A stretch of DNA of 64,000 bases from NCBI RefSeq assembly GCF_030908625.1, contig NZ_CP133133.1, positions 2,170,001-2,234,000 of the forward strand, in the 5' to 3' direction. The DNA comes from Paludicola sp. MB14-C6. Its GTDB lineage: Bacteria; Bacillota; Clostridia; Oscillospirales; Ruminococcaceae. This document shows, piece by piece, positions 25,952 to 35,875 of this stretch. Numbering within the stretch: the stretch's first letter is position 1; each line of letters starts with the position of its first letter. A program made the position numbers and the translations under genes. The notes below the pieces were generated by a model. It was not told the origin of the DNA and made no database searches. It was given only the letters and a program-made list of their open reading frames with translations.

Positions 25952-26482
25952 ATGCAACAAAATACTCTGATAATGGATGATAAGGCAATGCAACGGGCGA
26001 TTGCACGTATTTCTTATGAGATTATTGAACACAATAAAGGTGTAGATAATTTATGCGTAATTGGAATTTTATCTCGTGGAGTTGAGATTGCAAATCGTGT
26101 TGCTAAAAAAATATTTGAGGTTGAGGGAAAAGTTGTTCCGGTTGGAATGCTTGATATTACATTATTTCGTGATGACAGAGAAGTGAAAGGTCATGTGGAT
26201 AAGAGCGATATCACATTTCCAATTAAAGATAAAAAGGTAGTTTTAGTGGACGACGTTATTTATACAGGAAGAAGTGTTCGTGCTGCAATTGATGCATTGA
26301 TGGCTCGTGGAAGACCTATGAGAATTGAGCTTGCTGTTTTAGTTGATAGAGGCCACAGAGAATTACCGATTCGAGCAGATTTTGTTGGTAAGAATTTGCC
26401 AACATCACGAAATGAAAAAGTGAAAGTTTCCGTAAATCAATTTGACGGAGAAGACAAGGTTGAAATTATTAAGGAGGATTAG
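25952..26482 (+). CDS. pyrR: Bifunctional pyr operon attenuator / uracil phosphoribosyltransferase PyrR
   Basis: 176 residues with the PRPP-binding loop VVLVDDVIYTGRSVRAAIDA and the family-specific LTIP-like region. PyrR binds pyr mRNA in a UMP-dependent way to cause attenuation and has weak uracil phosphoribosyltransferase activity. GGAGGTG lies upstream. Its RNA target is visible just before the gene, and pyrC follows after 2 bp. Confidence 0.95.
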   Translation: MQQNTLIMDDKAMQRAIARISYEIIEHNKGVDNLCVIGILSRGVEIANRVAKKIFEVEGKVVPVGMLDITLFRDDREVKGHVDKSDITFPIKDKKVVLVDDVIYTGRSVRAAIDALMARGRPMRIELAVLVDRGHRELPIRADFVGKNLPTSRNEKVKVSVNQFDGEDKVEIIKED

Positions 26483-26484
26483 AA

Positions 26485-27762
26485 TTGGAAAGGCTGTTAG
26501 TTCGTAATGGATTGGTAATCGACCCTTTACAAAATATCAATGAAGTATCCGATATTTTAATAGAAGACGGTAAAATATTAAAAGTAGGAAAAAACATATT
26601 AGATCATACGGATAAGGTTTTGGAAGCCAAAGGGTTAGTGGTAATGCCAGGTTTAGTGGATATGCATGTTCACTTAAGAGATCCCGGCTTTACTGAAAAA
26701 GAAGATATTTATTCGGGTTGTAACGCTGCATTAGTAGGTGGAATTACCTCTTTACTTTGCATGCCAAACACCAAGCCAGTTATTGATAATAAAGATACAA
26801 TTGAATACGTGCAAAAAAATGCACAACGAGCTAAAGCAAGAGTATATATTTGCGGTAGCATCTCAAAAGGCTTACTGGGTGAAGAACTTTCGGATTTTCA
26901 AGAGTATAAGCAATTGGGGTTGAAAGCTGTTTCTGATGATGGAAGACCGGTTGCGAATCATGAAATGATGAAAGCTGCAATGAAATTGGCTCAAGAAAAT
27001 AATTTGCTAACCATTTCACATTGCGAAGATTTATCCATTGTAAACGGCGGCATTATGCATAAAGGTGAAATCAGTGAGAAGCTTATGGTTAAGGGTATCG
27101 ACCGCTTATCTGAGGATTTAGTAACAGAACGTGAGATTGATTTGGCAAGAACGACAGGAACGCCTATTCATATCGCTCATGTTAGTACAAAAAAAGCAGT
27201 TGATTTAGTACGTCAAGCCAAAAAAGAAGGAATTGATGTTACTTGCGAAACCTGTCCACATTATTTTTCTTTCACTCATGAAAAGCTTTTGAATCGAGAT
27301 GCTGATTATCGAATGAATCCACCATTGCGTGAGCTAGAAGATGTTGAAGCTATTATTAAAGGTATTCAAGATGGAACAATTGACTGTATAGCCACCGACC
27401 ATGCACCGCATACCAAACGTGAGAAACAAGATTTCTTGAAAGCACCGAATGGCGTAATCGGATTAGAAACCTCATTGGCAGCTTCAGTACGTTTTTTAGT
27501 AGAAGCTGGTCATATTGATATGACACGCTTGGTTGAACTCATGTCTGTTAATCCTGCAAAACGATTGGGAATTCAAGCTGGATCATTAAAACCGGGACTA
27601 CCTGCTGATATTACGTTGTTTGACCCTAAAATTCAATGGACTGTATTACCTGAGAGATTAACATCTAAATCTAAAAATACAGCGTTTAAGTTTGAGCGGC
27701 TAACCGGAAGAGTAAAATATGCTTTGGTTCAAGGTGAAATTGCATATGTTATGCGATATTAA
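26485..27762 (+). CDS. pyrC: Dihydroorotase, class I
   Basis: 425 residues starting with TTG 7 nt after GGAGG. Metal-binding DMHVHLRDPG near residue 60, ISHCED, HIAHVST and ATDHAPHT are the class I dihydroorotase signatures, so the enzyme should be active. It converts carbamoyl-aspartate to dihydroorotate. It follows pyrR directly. Confidence 0.95.
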   Translation: MERLLVRNGLVIDPLQNINEVSDILIEDGKILKVGKNILDHTDKVLEAKGLVVMPGLVDMHVHLRDPGFTEKEDIYSGCNAALVGGITSLLCMPNTKPVIDNKDTIEYVQKNAQRAKARVYICGSISKGLLGEELSDFQEYKQLGLKAVSDDGRPVANHEMMKAAMKLAQENNLLTISHCEDLSIVNGGIMHKGEISEKLMVKGIDRLSEDLVTEREIDLARTTGTPIHIAHVSTKKAVDLVRQAKKEGIDVTCETCPHYFSFTHEKLLNRDADYRMNPPLRELEDVEAIIKGIQDGTIDCIATDHAPHTKREKQDFLKAPNGVIGLETSLAASVRFLVEAGHIDMTRLVELMSVNPAKRLGIQAGSLKPGLPADITLFDPKIQWTVLPERLTSKSKNTAFKFERLTGRVKYALVQGEIAYVMRY

Positions 27763-27970
27763 GGATACAACGAATGCGTGCTTGTAAGGACTGATGCCCA
27801 CATCTATCTCCTTGTCATATAAGTTAAGCCGACGGAGCGATGTAGGCATAGCTCCCTACATTGATAACCATGAAAAAGTGCGCATTTGTCTATTCCACGA
27901 TATTAAAAAATAGTTAGGCTAACATTGTTATCCTAACAAACATATAAAAAACGAAAAGGGGAACGAAACA
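27763..27970 (+). other. Structured spacer between pyrC and pyrF
   Basis: A 208-bp gap inside the pyr cluster. It holds hairpins ATGTAGG/CCTACAT (about 27840-27862) and GTTAGG/CCTAAC (about 27913-27938), and imperfect distant arms AATGCG...CGCATT. No second PyrR site is seen. Confidence 0.5.
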
Positions 27971-28909
27971 ATGTCTATGGATCAACTGATTAAAAAAATC
28001 GTACAAACGCAAAACCCAACAGTAGCGGGATTAGACCCTAAATTGGATTTTATACCAAACTACATAAAAGACGCATTTTTGAATGAATTTGACAATCCAT
28101 TAGAAGGAGCGTCAATGGCAATTCTTGAGTTTAATAAAGGACTCATTGATGCATTATGCGATATCGTTCCTGCAATCAAGCCACAATGCGCTTATTACGA
28201 AATGTATGGCTATTATGGAGTAAAAGCATTGTATGAAACAATGGAATATGCAAAGCAAAAAGGGATGTATGTAATTACCGATGGAAAAAGAAATGATATC
28301 GGTACTACAATGGAAGCCTATGCAATTGGCCATCTTGGTAAGACGGATGTAGATGGCGAAAAAGTAGAAGCCTTTATGGGCGACTGCTTAACAGTTAACG
28401 GCTATCTTGGAACAGATGGAATTGCACCTCTTTTAAAAGTATGTAACGTATATGACAAAGGAATTTTCGTGCTTGTTAAAACCTCAAACCCTTCTAGTGG
28501 TGAACTGCAAGATCGGTTAATTGATGGAAAACCTGTGTATGAAATTATGGGCGAGATGTGTGAAAGCTGGGGAAAAGATGCAATGGGTGAGTATGGATAT
28601 AGTGCAGTTGGCGCCGTAGTAGGTGCTACTTATCCTGAGCAATTAAAAGAACTTCGCAAAAAAATGCCACATACATTCTTCTTAGTACCTGGTTATGGTG
28701 CACAAGGCGGCGGAGCGAAAGATGTAAGCTATGCATTTGATGAGAACGGATTGGGAGCAATCGTAAATTCTTCAAGAGGAATTATGTGTGCTTATCAAAA
28801 AGAAGGCTGTGATGAAACAGAATATGCACAAGCTGCAAGAAGAGAAGCGATTCGCATGAAAGAGGATATTTTAGGTTGTATCAATACAATCCAACTTGCA
28901 ACGAAATAG
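27971..28909 (+). CDS. pyrF: Orotidine 5'-phosphate decarboxylase, type 2
   Basis: 312 residues, the length of the type 2 subfamily. TVAGLDPKLDF at the N-terminus, KPQCAYYEMYG and the catalytic-region TDGKRNDIGTT (Lys/Asp network) are visible. It makes UMP from OMP. AAAAGGGGAAC precedes the ATG. It begins a tight run with carA (24 bp) and carB (3 bp). pyrB, pyrD and pyrE are not in the window. Confidence 0.95.
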   Translation: MSMDQLIKKIVQTQNPTVAGLDPKLDFIPNYIKDAFLNEFDNPLEGASMAILEFNKGLIDALCDIVPAIKPQCAYYEMYGYYGVKALYETMEYAKQKGMYVITDGKRNDIGTTMEAYAIGHLGKTDVDGEKVEAFMGDCLTVNGYLGTDGIAPLLKVCNVYDKGIFVLVKTSNPSSGELQDRLIDGKPVYEIMGEMCESWGKDAMGEYGYSAVGAVVGATYPEQLKELRKKMPHTFFLVPGYGAQGGGAKDVSYAFDENGLGAIVNSSRGIMCAYQKEGCDETEYAQAARREAIRMKEDILGCINTIQLATK

Positions 28910-28933
28910 CGCCCTGAAAGGAATGATATCAAT

Positions 28934-30031
28934 ATGTTCAATCAATTAAAAAAAGCTTATTTGCTGTTAGCAAATGGTAGAATGTTCGAAGGAAAATCCA
29001 TCGGTTCTAAAGGTACAACCATTGGAGAAATTGTTTTTGCAACAGCTATGACAGGCTATCAGGAAACACTAACTGATCCAAGTTATTATGGACAAATTGT
29101 AACCCAGACCTTTCCGTTAATCGGAAATTATGGTACAAATTCAATAGATGTAGAGTCAAACAATACATATTTAAATGGGTATATTGTTCGTGAGCTCTGC
29201 GAGTTACCATCTAATTTCCGTTGTGAAAATACACTAGGCGAATTTTTAGAAAAGCAAAATGTTGTAGGTATTGCTGATATTGATACGAGATGTCTCACTC
29301 GTATTATCCGTGAACACGGTGTTATGAACGGAATGATTACAACCGAAGAAATTAAAGATATTGATAAAGCACTTGAGCAAATCAACGCTTTCACAATAAA
29401 AGATGCAGTAAAAACAGTTTCTTGTAAAGAAAAATCTTATCATAAAGTAGAAAATGCAACAAAAGAAGTTGTACTTTTTGACTTTGGATATAAATATAAC
29501 ATCCTTCGTAAACTAAATAATTTAGGCTGCAATGTGACAGTTGTACCGTATAATACAACCGCAGAAGAAGTAAAAGCTATGAACCCTGACGGCATTATGC
29601 TTTCAAATGGACCAGGGGATCCAGCTGAAAACATAGAAGTAATTGAAAATTTAAAAGATATTATCAAGCTGCAAATCCCAATTTTCGGAATCTGCTTAGG
29701 ACATCAACTTATGGCTCTTGCAAATAATGCTAAAACACATAAATTGAAATACGGGCATCGTGGTGCAAACCAACCGGTAATCGACTTGAAAGTAGATAGA
29801 ACCTATGTTACCAGCCAAAATCATGGATATGCAGTCGAAAGCGATAGCATTGATTCAACAGTTGGTACAGTAAGTCACATCAATGCAAACGATAAAACTT
29901 GTGAGGGCGTAAGCTATTTTAATACAAAAGCGTTTACTGTTCAATTCCATCCAGAAGCTTGCGGTGGTCCATTGGATACCTCTTATTTATTTGATCGATT
30001 TATCAATTTGATGGATGGAAAGGAAGTATAG
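28934..30031 (+). CDS. carA: Carbamoyl-phosphate synthase small (glutaminase) subunit
   Basis: 365 residues. The class I amidotransferase domain at the C-terminus has the nucleophile in IFGICLGHQLMALA and the His/Glu in VQFHPEACGG. It supplies ammonia from glutamine to CarB. Its position in the pyr cluster suggests the pyrimidine-regulated enzyme. Confidence 0.96.
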   Translation: MFNQLKKAYLLLANGRMFEGKSIGSKGTTIGEIVFATAMTGYQETLTDPSYYGQIVTQTFPLIGNYGTNSIDVESNNTYLNGYIVRELCELPSNFRCENTLGEFLEKQNVVGIADIDTRCLTRIIREHGVMNGMITTEEIKDIDKALEQINAFTIKDAVKTVSCKEKSYHKVENATKEVVLFDFGYKYNILRKLNNLGCNVTVVPYNTTAEEVKAMNPDGIMLSNGPGDPAENIEVIENLKDIIKLQIPIFGICLGHQLMALANNAKTHKLKYGHRGANQPVIDLKVDRTYVTSQNHGYAVESDSIDSTVGTVSHINANDKTCEGVSYFNTKAFTVQFHPEACGGPLDTSYLFDRFINLMDGKEV

Positions 30032-30034
30032 GAT

Positions 30035-33000
30035 ATGCCGTTAAGAAATGATATAAAAAAAGTATTGGTAATTGGTTCAGGCCCAATTGTTATTGGTCAA
30101 GCCGCTGAATTTGACTATGCAGGAACACAGGCTTGCCGTGCTTTAAAAGAAGAGGGATTAGAAGTAGTACTAATTAACTCAAATCCGGCTACGATTATGA
30201 CAGACAAAGCAATGGCGGATAAAATTTATGTTGAGCCACTTACTTTAGATATTGTAAAAAAGGTAATTGAAGTCGAAAAACCCGATAGCTTACTTTCTAA
30301 CCTTGGCGGTCAAACAGGTTTAACACTTTCTATGCAGCTTGCAAAAGAAGGCTTCTTAGAAAAACATGGAGTAAAATTGCTTGGTGCAAACCCAGAAACA
30401 ATTGACAAAGCAGAAGATAGACAGCTGTTTAAAGACACGATGGAATCCATCAACCAACCTTGTATTCCATCTAAAGTAGTAGAAAACTTAAAAGATGCGA
30501 TTGCGTTTGTAGATGATGTAATAGGATATCCGGTTATTATTCGTCCTGCATTTACAATGGGTGGTTCCGGTGGAGGAATTGCAAATAACTTAGAAGAGCT
30601 AAAAGAAATTGCATCAAACGGTTTAAGACTTTCCCCAATTACGCAAATCTTAGTTGAAAGATGTATTTCTGGTTGGAAAGAAATCGAGTTTGAGGTTATT
30701 CGTGACAGTAAGGGTAACGTAATAACAGTTTGCTCTATGGAAAACTTTGATCCGGTTGGTGTACATACCGGCGACTCAATCGTTGTAGCTCCAGCCGTTA
30801 CTTTAGCGGATAAAGAATATCAAATGTTAAGAACAGCTTCTTTAAATATTATTACTGCACTTGGCGTAGAGGGCGGTTGTAACTGTCAGTTTGCATTGCA
30901 CCCTGAAAGCTTTGAATACTCGGTGATTGAGGTAAACCCTCGTGTATCTCGATCTTCTGCACTTGCTTCTAAAGCAACAGGATACCCAATTGCAAAAGTT
31001 GCTGCAAAAATTGCAATCGGTTATACTTTAGATGAAATTGTGAATGCGGTTACAGGTAACACATACGCTTGCTTTGAGCCTGCAATTGACTACCTAGTAG
31101 TAAAATTCCCACGCTGGCCTTTTGATAAATTTGTATATGCAAAACGAACATTAGGCACACAAATGAAAGCAACAGGCGAGGTAATGAGTATCGGCACATC
31201 GTTTGAATCTGCAATTATCAAAGCTGTTCGTGGTGCAGAGTTAAAATTAGATACATTAAATCTACCAAAGCTTAGCAAACTGTCTGATGAAGAAATTGAG
31301 CAGCTTTTGCATCAAGTTGATGATGAACGTGCCTTTGTTGTATATGAGGCAATTAAACGTGGAATTTCAATAGATAAAGTCCATGAAATTACAATGATTG
31401 ATGAGTGGTTCTTAGGAAAATTCAAAAATCTATCTCAACTTGAAAAATGGCTTGCAGATGGCGAGTTAACCGAAGATAAATATAACTTAGCAAAAAAATG
31501 GGGCTATTTAGATAGCACAATTGAACGATTATCAGGACAAAAAGTTCTCAATCCAAAGTCAGCATCTTTCAAAATGGTAGATACCTGTGCTGCGGAATTT
31601 AAAGCACAAACACCATATTTCTATTCCACATACGATGAAGAAAATGAAGCAAAACAGTTTATTGAAAGACAAAATTCGAGTAAGAAAAAAGTTGTAGTAT
31701 TTGGTTCGGGACCTATTCGTATTGGACAAGGTATTGAGTTTGACTATTGTTGCGTACATTGTGTATGGGCATTAAAAGAACATGGCTATGAGGCTGTTAT
31801 CGTAAACAATAACCCAGAAACAGTATCTACTGACTTTGATACAGGTGATAGACTATATTTTGATCCACTCACTTTTGAAGATGTGAAAAATATTATTGAT
31901 ACCGAGCAACCGGACGCAGTAGTTGTTCAATTTGGTGGTCAAACTGCAATTAAGTTAACGCAGTATCTACATGATTTAGGCGTAACAATCATGGGAACAA
32001 GTGCAGATAGTATTGATGCCGCTGAAGACAGAGAGCGTTTTGATAAGGTATTGGAAACTTGTAAGATTCCTCGCCCACAAGGTGATACGGTATTTACTTC
32101 AGATGAAGCGGTAAAAGTGGCAAACGAGCTTGGCTATCCGGTTTTACTTCGTCCTTCGTATGTGCTTGGTGGTCAAAATATGATTATCGCTCATAACAAT
32201 CAAGATGTTGTAGAATACATGGGTATCATCACAGAAAAAGGTATTGATAACCCTGTCTTGGTTGATAAGTATATGATGGGCTTAGAAGTCGAAGTAGATG
32301 CTATTTGCGATAGTGAGGATTACCTCATTCCGGGGATTATGGAGCATATCGAAAGAGCGGGTGTTCACTCAGGTGACTCTATTTCTGTATATCCCGCACA
32401 AACGCTTTCTCAGCATATTAAAGCAAAAATCATTGATTATACAGGAAGACTTGCTCGTGAGTTAAAGGTAATCGGATTGATGAATGTGCAATATGTAATC
32501 TACAACAATGATGTATATGTAATTGAAGTAAACCCTCGTTCTTCAAGAACAATTCCTTATATCTCAAAGGTTGCAGGTGTACCTATGGTGGATATTGCAA
32601 CTCGAATTATGTTAGGCGAAAAGTTAAAAGATATGGGATACGGCGTTGGTTTATATCCGAATGCAGAATATATCGCTGTGAAAGTTCCTGTATTTAGCTT
32701 TGAAAAGCTTCATGGAGTAGATACACATTTAGGACCTGAAATGAAATCTACAGGTGAGGTTTTAGGTATTGCAAAAACATTTGAAGAAGCTTTGCTAAAA
32801 GGCTTAATAGCGGCAGGCTATAATCTAAAATCAACCGGTGGTGTATTAGTAACCGTACGTGACACCGATAAACAAGAGATTATCGATATTGTTGCAAAAT
32901 ATGAAGAGCTAGGTTTTGATATTTATGCAACAGCAGGAACAGCCAACACATTAAATAAAAATATGGTTCCAACTAACGTTGTTAGAAAAATTTCCGAAGA

Positions 33001-33232
33001 TTCAGAAAATAATATTCTAACTTTATTAGATAGCGGTAAAATTGATTATGTAATCTCTACTTCAGCAAAAGGAAGAATTCCGGCAAGAGATAGCGTGAAA
33101 ATGAGACGTAAAGCAGTTGAACATGGAATAGTATGCTTAACATCACTTGATACAGCAGGTGCATTAGCAGAAGTGTTGGCAACTCATAAAAATGCAGATG
33201 ACATTACATTAGTAGATATTACCAAAATATAA
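30035..33232 (+). CDS. carB: Carbamoyl-phosphate synthase large subunit
   Basis: 1,065 residues with the two homologous ATP-grasp halves (VLVIGSGPIVIGQAAEFDYA and VVVFGSGPIRIGQGIEFDY) and a C-terminal MGS-like allosteric domain (YATAGTANTLN). It forms carbamoyl phosphate from bicarbonate, ammonia and two ATP. Fragments of its 3' end are duplicated at 34165-34246. It is the last gene of the operon and ends at a strong terminator. Confidence 0.97.
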   Translation: MPLRNDIKKVLVIGSGPIVIGQAAEFDYAGTQACRALKEEGLEVVLINSNPATIMTDKAMADKIYVEPLTLDIVKKVIEVEKPDSLLSNLGGQTGLTLSMQLAKEGFLEKHGVKLLGANPETIDKAEDRQLFKDTMESINQPCIPSKVVENLKDAIAFVDDVIGYPVIIRPAFTMGGSGGGIANNLEELKEIASNGLRLSPITQILVERCISGWKEIEFEVIRDSKGNVITVCSMENFDPVGVHTGDSIVVAPAVTLADKEYQMLRTASLNIITALGVEGGCNCQFALHPESFEYSVIEVNPRVSRSSALASKATGYPIAKVAAKIAIGYTLDEIVNAVTGNTYACFEPAIDYLVVKFPRWPFDKFVYAKRTLGTQMKATGEVMSIGTSFESAIIKAVRGAELKLDTLNLPKLSKLSDEEIEQLLHQVDDERAFVVYEAIKRGISIDKVHEITMIDEWFLGKFKNLSQLEKWLADGELTEDKYNLAKKWGYLDSTIERLSGQKVLNPKSASFKMVDTCAAEFKAQTPYFYSTYDEENEAKQFIERQNSSKKKVVVFGSGPIRIGQGIEFDYCCVHCVWALKEHGYEAVIVNNNPETVSTDFDTGDRLYFDPLTFEDVKNIIDTEQPDAVVVQFGGQTAIKLTQYLHDLGVTIMGTSADSIDAAEDRERFDKVLETCKIPRPQGDTVFTSDEAVKVANELGYPVLLRPSYVLGGQNMIIAHNNQDVVEYMGIITEKGIDNPVLVDKYMMGLEVEVDAICDSEDYLIPGIMEHIERAGVHSGDSISVYPAQTLSQHIKAKIIDYTGRLARELKVIGLMNVQYVIYNNDVYVIEVNPRSSRTIPYISKVAGVPMVDIATRIMLGEKLKDMGYGVGLYPNAEYIAVKVPVFSFEKLHGVDTHLGPEMKSTGEVLGIAKTFEEALLKGLIAAGYNLKSTGGVLVTVRDTDKQEIIDIVAKYEELGFDIYATAGTANTLNKNMVPTNVVRKISEDSENNILTLLDSGKIDYVISTSAKGRIPARDSVKMRRKAVEHGIVCLTSLDTAGALAEVLATHKNADDITLVDITKI

Positions 33233-33240
33233 ATTCAGGT

Positions 33241-33267
33241 AAAACCCATCCGAAAGGATGGGTTTTT
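33241..33267 (+). terminator. Terminator of the pyr operon
   Basis: AACCCATCC and GGATGGGTT around a GAAA loop, followed by TTTTTG. Confidence 0.95.
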
Positions 33268-33330
33268 GTTGCATATATTTTAAGGATATTGTATAATGTT
33301 GGAAGTGAAAAGCTGTAAGGGGGAATCAAA

Positions 33331-34176
33331 TTGCAAAAAATCACACGCAAAAGTAGGCTAAAATGGATTTTTGCTGTAATAGCAATATTTGCTATAACGA
33401 TTTTACATTTCACTTTTAACATAAAAAGTCCTGTGCTTTTAAAGCATTACTATGATGTTGATGCACATTATGATACCAATTTTATTATGAGTTATATAAC
33501 AAATAGTTATGATACTAAAAAAATAAAAGCAGTCGAGTTTCCTGAACTCAAAAATGACAATATAACCTTGTCTTTTGGCGTTCCGTGTCATGAAAGCATA
33601 AAGTTTAATTATAAACAGTGCAGTTTTTATGTTGATGTAAGAAAAAAAGAAATAAACAGTAATGAAAATTTGGATGATATACAGCTTACAAAAATGAAAG
33701 TTACATATGACAACGGAGATATTCAAATAGTAGATATCGGAAAAATAGTTTTGTCCTCAAGTAAAATATATACAGCAACTGAAATGGTTTCAGCATCCTC
33801 CTCAACTAATAATGCTTATATGAATAAAGTTAGGTTTAAACAAGATGTTAAGCTAAACAAATTAAGTTCTGTATTAGACAGTGAGCTTGAAGATGCATTG
33901 AACTTGCAATTGTATCGAGCACCTTTAAAAGAATTGAAATTACCAATACAATTAAAAAGGGGCGAAATCTTAACTGTTAACGCAGCAATTCAATTTGACA
34001 AGAATGATAATCGAAAATTCAATTGTTATAATATAGACAAAACATTATATTTAGAAGATTTAAATGGAAATCTGCTTAAAGATAAGATAGTGGGCTTTTC
34101 ATATGAACCATATCTACAATGGCAAGATTATTTTAAGCTTGTAAAAAGCTTTAAAAGTAAATACGGTTCTAACTAA
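33331..34176 (+). CDS. Membrane-anchored extracytoplasmic protein of unknown function
   Basis: 281 residues from a TTG start 6 nt after GGGGGAA. There is one N-terminal membrane helix (WIFAVIAIFAITILHFTF), then ~250 residues predicted to be outside the cell, rich in beta-prone and polar stretches. Family not recognised. Its last residues (GSN) and stop codon come from a duplicated fragment of carB, so its original 3' end was probably replaced. Confidence 0.65.
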   Translation: MQKITRKSRLKWIFAVIAIFAITILHFTFNIKSPVLLKHYYDVDAHYDTNFIMSYITNSYDTKKIKAVEFPELKNDNITLSFGVPCHESIKFNYKQCSFYVDVRKKEINSNENLDDIQLTKMKVTYDNGDIQIVDIGKIVLSSSKIYTATEMVSASSSTNNAYMNKVRFKQDVKLNKLSSVLDSELEDALNLQLYRAPLKELKLPIQLKRGEILTVNAAIQFDKNDNRKFNCYNIDKTLYLEDLNGNLLKDKIVGFSYEPYLQWQDYFKLVKSFKSKYGSN

Positions 34177-34246
34177 CGTTGTTAGAAAAATCTCCGAAGA
34201 TTCAGGAAATAATTTTCTAACTTTATTAGATATTACCAAAATATAA
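34165..34246 (+). pseudogene. Duplicated, internally deleted fragment of the carB 3' end
   Basis: The segment matches carB at 32965-33034 with a few substitutions, then jumps to the last 18 bp of carB (33216-33233) ending in its TAA. The junction falls in TAGATA, which occurs at both source positions, so the internal deletion probably used that 6-bp microhomology. It overlaps the stop of the preceding gene. Confidence 0.85.
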
Positions 34247-34331
34247 TAATGCGTCTCCTTGTAAATTGGCTAAGGAAAAGCCTTGTAACATTGAAAGGGT
34301 TGTACTAAAAAGTTGTTCCTCGGCGTATATA

Positions 34332-34370
34332 TTAATATCCAATCATAAATGGATTGAATATTAAGGAGGA
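34332..34370 (+). promoter_or_regulatory. Hairpin abutting the ribosome binding site
   Basis: TTAATATCCAATC (34332-34344) pairs with GATTGAATATTAA (34352-34364) with one mismatch; GGAGGA follows immediately before the ATG at 34376. It may affect mRNA stability or translation. Confidence 0.5.
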
Positions 34371-34375
34371 ATAAC

Positions 34376-34687
34376 ATGAGAAAAACGAAGAAAATTTGCG
34401 TATTGGTTAGTTTGGTTATATGTATATCAGTATTGCTTTGCAGTTCTGTATTTGGACTAACAGAGTATAGCCGCTGTCCACGATGTGGGTATTCTGTAAC
34501 AACATCAAGAGAAACAAAGAATGTTGGAGAAATGATAGTAACTACATGTTCACATGGAAATGTAGGGCAAAAGGATGTTCTTCAAACAGCAGAAACCAAG
34601 GTTATTACGCAATGTAATCGTTGTGCATTTTATGATGTTCAGACTGAAACCTTTACTTATTTAGTAGGTCATTTGTTATATAGCTAA
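34376..34687 (+). CDS. Small secreted protein with zinc-ribbon-like Cys pairs
   Basis: 103 residues with a signal peptide (VLVSLVICISVLLCSSVFG) and then CPRCG near residue 40 and CNRC near residue 85, separated by TCSHGN. The two CxxC pairs suggest metal or disulphide stabilisation outside the membrane. Family not recognised. A consensus GGAGGA lies at the foot of a hairpin upstream. Confidence 0.65.
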   Translation: MRKTKKICVLVSLVICISVLLCSSVFGLTEYSRCPRCGYSVTTSRETKNVGEMIVTTCSHGNVGQKDVLQTAETKVITQCNRCAFYDVQTETFTYLVGHLLYS

Positions 34688-34696
34688 TCATCGTTT

Positions 34697-34738
34697 GATA
34701 GCCCCTGTCTTTTATGGATGGGGGTTATCGGTTTATTT
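34697..34738 (+). terminator. Probable terminator
   Basis: GATAGCCCC pairs with GGGGTTATC, with a short T-rich tail, after the secreted protein gene. Confidence 0.6.
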
Positions 34739-34818
34739 AAGAAATACAAATATTTAAATAGCAATTTAGTAAAAGATATAGTATAATAAGGCTGATAAAG
34801 CATAAGCGAGGGTTATAC

Positions 34819-35724
34819 ATGGAAGAAAAAGAATCGAAAAACAAAAGTGTTGAAAAATCAATCAATCAAACAGGTAAAATGAAACAAGTTATTAAGGAGT
34901 ATTCGATATTAACTTTAGCATCTATCATATTAATTGTTGGTGTTTATGTATTTAAATTTCCAAATAATTTTTCATTTGGTGGAGTAACAGGTATTTCAGT
35001 CATCTTAGGCAAAGCTTTACCGTTTAGTGCTAGTACATTTACGTTTATTATTAACATAGCTTTGTTGCTGATTGGATTTATCTTTTTAGGAAAAGGCTTT
35101 GGCATAAAAACCGTATATGTCAGCTTGTTGACGTCGTTTGGATTTAGCTTTTGCGATCATTTTTTTCCTATGACAAAGCCGCTTACGAACCAACCAGTAT
35201 TAGAACTTATTTTTGCAATCGTATTGCCTGCTGTTAGTGCAGCAATGCTGTTTAATGTAGATGCATCTGGTGGTGGAACAGATATAATAGCAATGATTCT
35301 CAAAAAGTACACGCAGGTTAATATAGGTACCGCATTGTTTTTGGTAGATTCTTTGATTACTGCCATTGCGTTTTTTATGTTTGGCCCTGAAACCGGACTT
35401 TTTTCAGTTTGCGGTTTGCTTGCAAAGTCATTGGTTATTGATACTGTAATAGAGAATATTAACTTGTGCAAATATTTTACTATTGTATGTGATGATGCAG
35501 CTCCAATATGTAATTTTATTCACACACAGCTTCATCGAAGTGCAACAATATTTCGTGCAGAAGGCTCTTATGTGCATAGTGAGAAGACAATCATTCTTAC
35601 TGTTATGAAAAGACGTCAAGCGGTGTTGTTAAGAAATTACGTAAAAAAGCAACAACCGGGTGCATTTATTATGATTACAAACAGTAGCGAAATTATAGGA
35701 AAAGGCTTTAGAGGTCTTAATTAA
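34819..35724 (+). CDS. YitT family membrane protein
   Basis: 301 residues. Five or six membrane helices form the YitT domain: VYVFKFPNNFSFGGVTGISV near residue 45 and NVDASGGGTDIIAMIL. A C-terminal soluble DUF2179 domain of ~80 residues contains FRAEGSYVHSEKTIILTV. Function is unproven in most species. The start ATG at 34819 follows GCGAGGGTT. Confidence 0.9.
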   Translation: MEEKESKNKSVEKSINQTGKMKQVIKEYSILTLASIILIVGVYVFKFPNNFSFGGVTGISVILGKALPFSASTFTFIINIALLLIGFIFLGKGFGIKTVYVSLLTSFGFSFCDHFFPMTKPLTNQPVLELIFAIVLPAVSAAMLFNVDASGGGTDIIAMILKKYTQVNIGTALFLVDSLITAIAFFMFGPETGLFSVCGLLAKSLVIDTVIENINLCKYFTIVCDDAAPICNFIHTQLHRSATIFRAEGSYVHSEKTIILTVMKRRQAVLLRNYVKKQQPGAFIMITNSSEIIGKGFRGLN

Positions 35725-35875
35725 ATAAAGGTGAAGTAAGAAATCACGCAAGTAGTAATTGATTTACTGTTTGCGTGATTTGTCAATTTTTATTCGGGAT
35801 TGGCTATGTCAATTATCAAAAAAATATTGTATCCTTATTATATACTACCAAGATTATATAGTAGAGGGGTTTATT

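Noticed and set aside
27763..27970. Second PyrR attenuator before pyrF
   Set aside because: No AGTCCNGNGAGGCT-like sequence and no terminator with a T-run in the gap.
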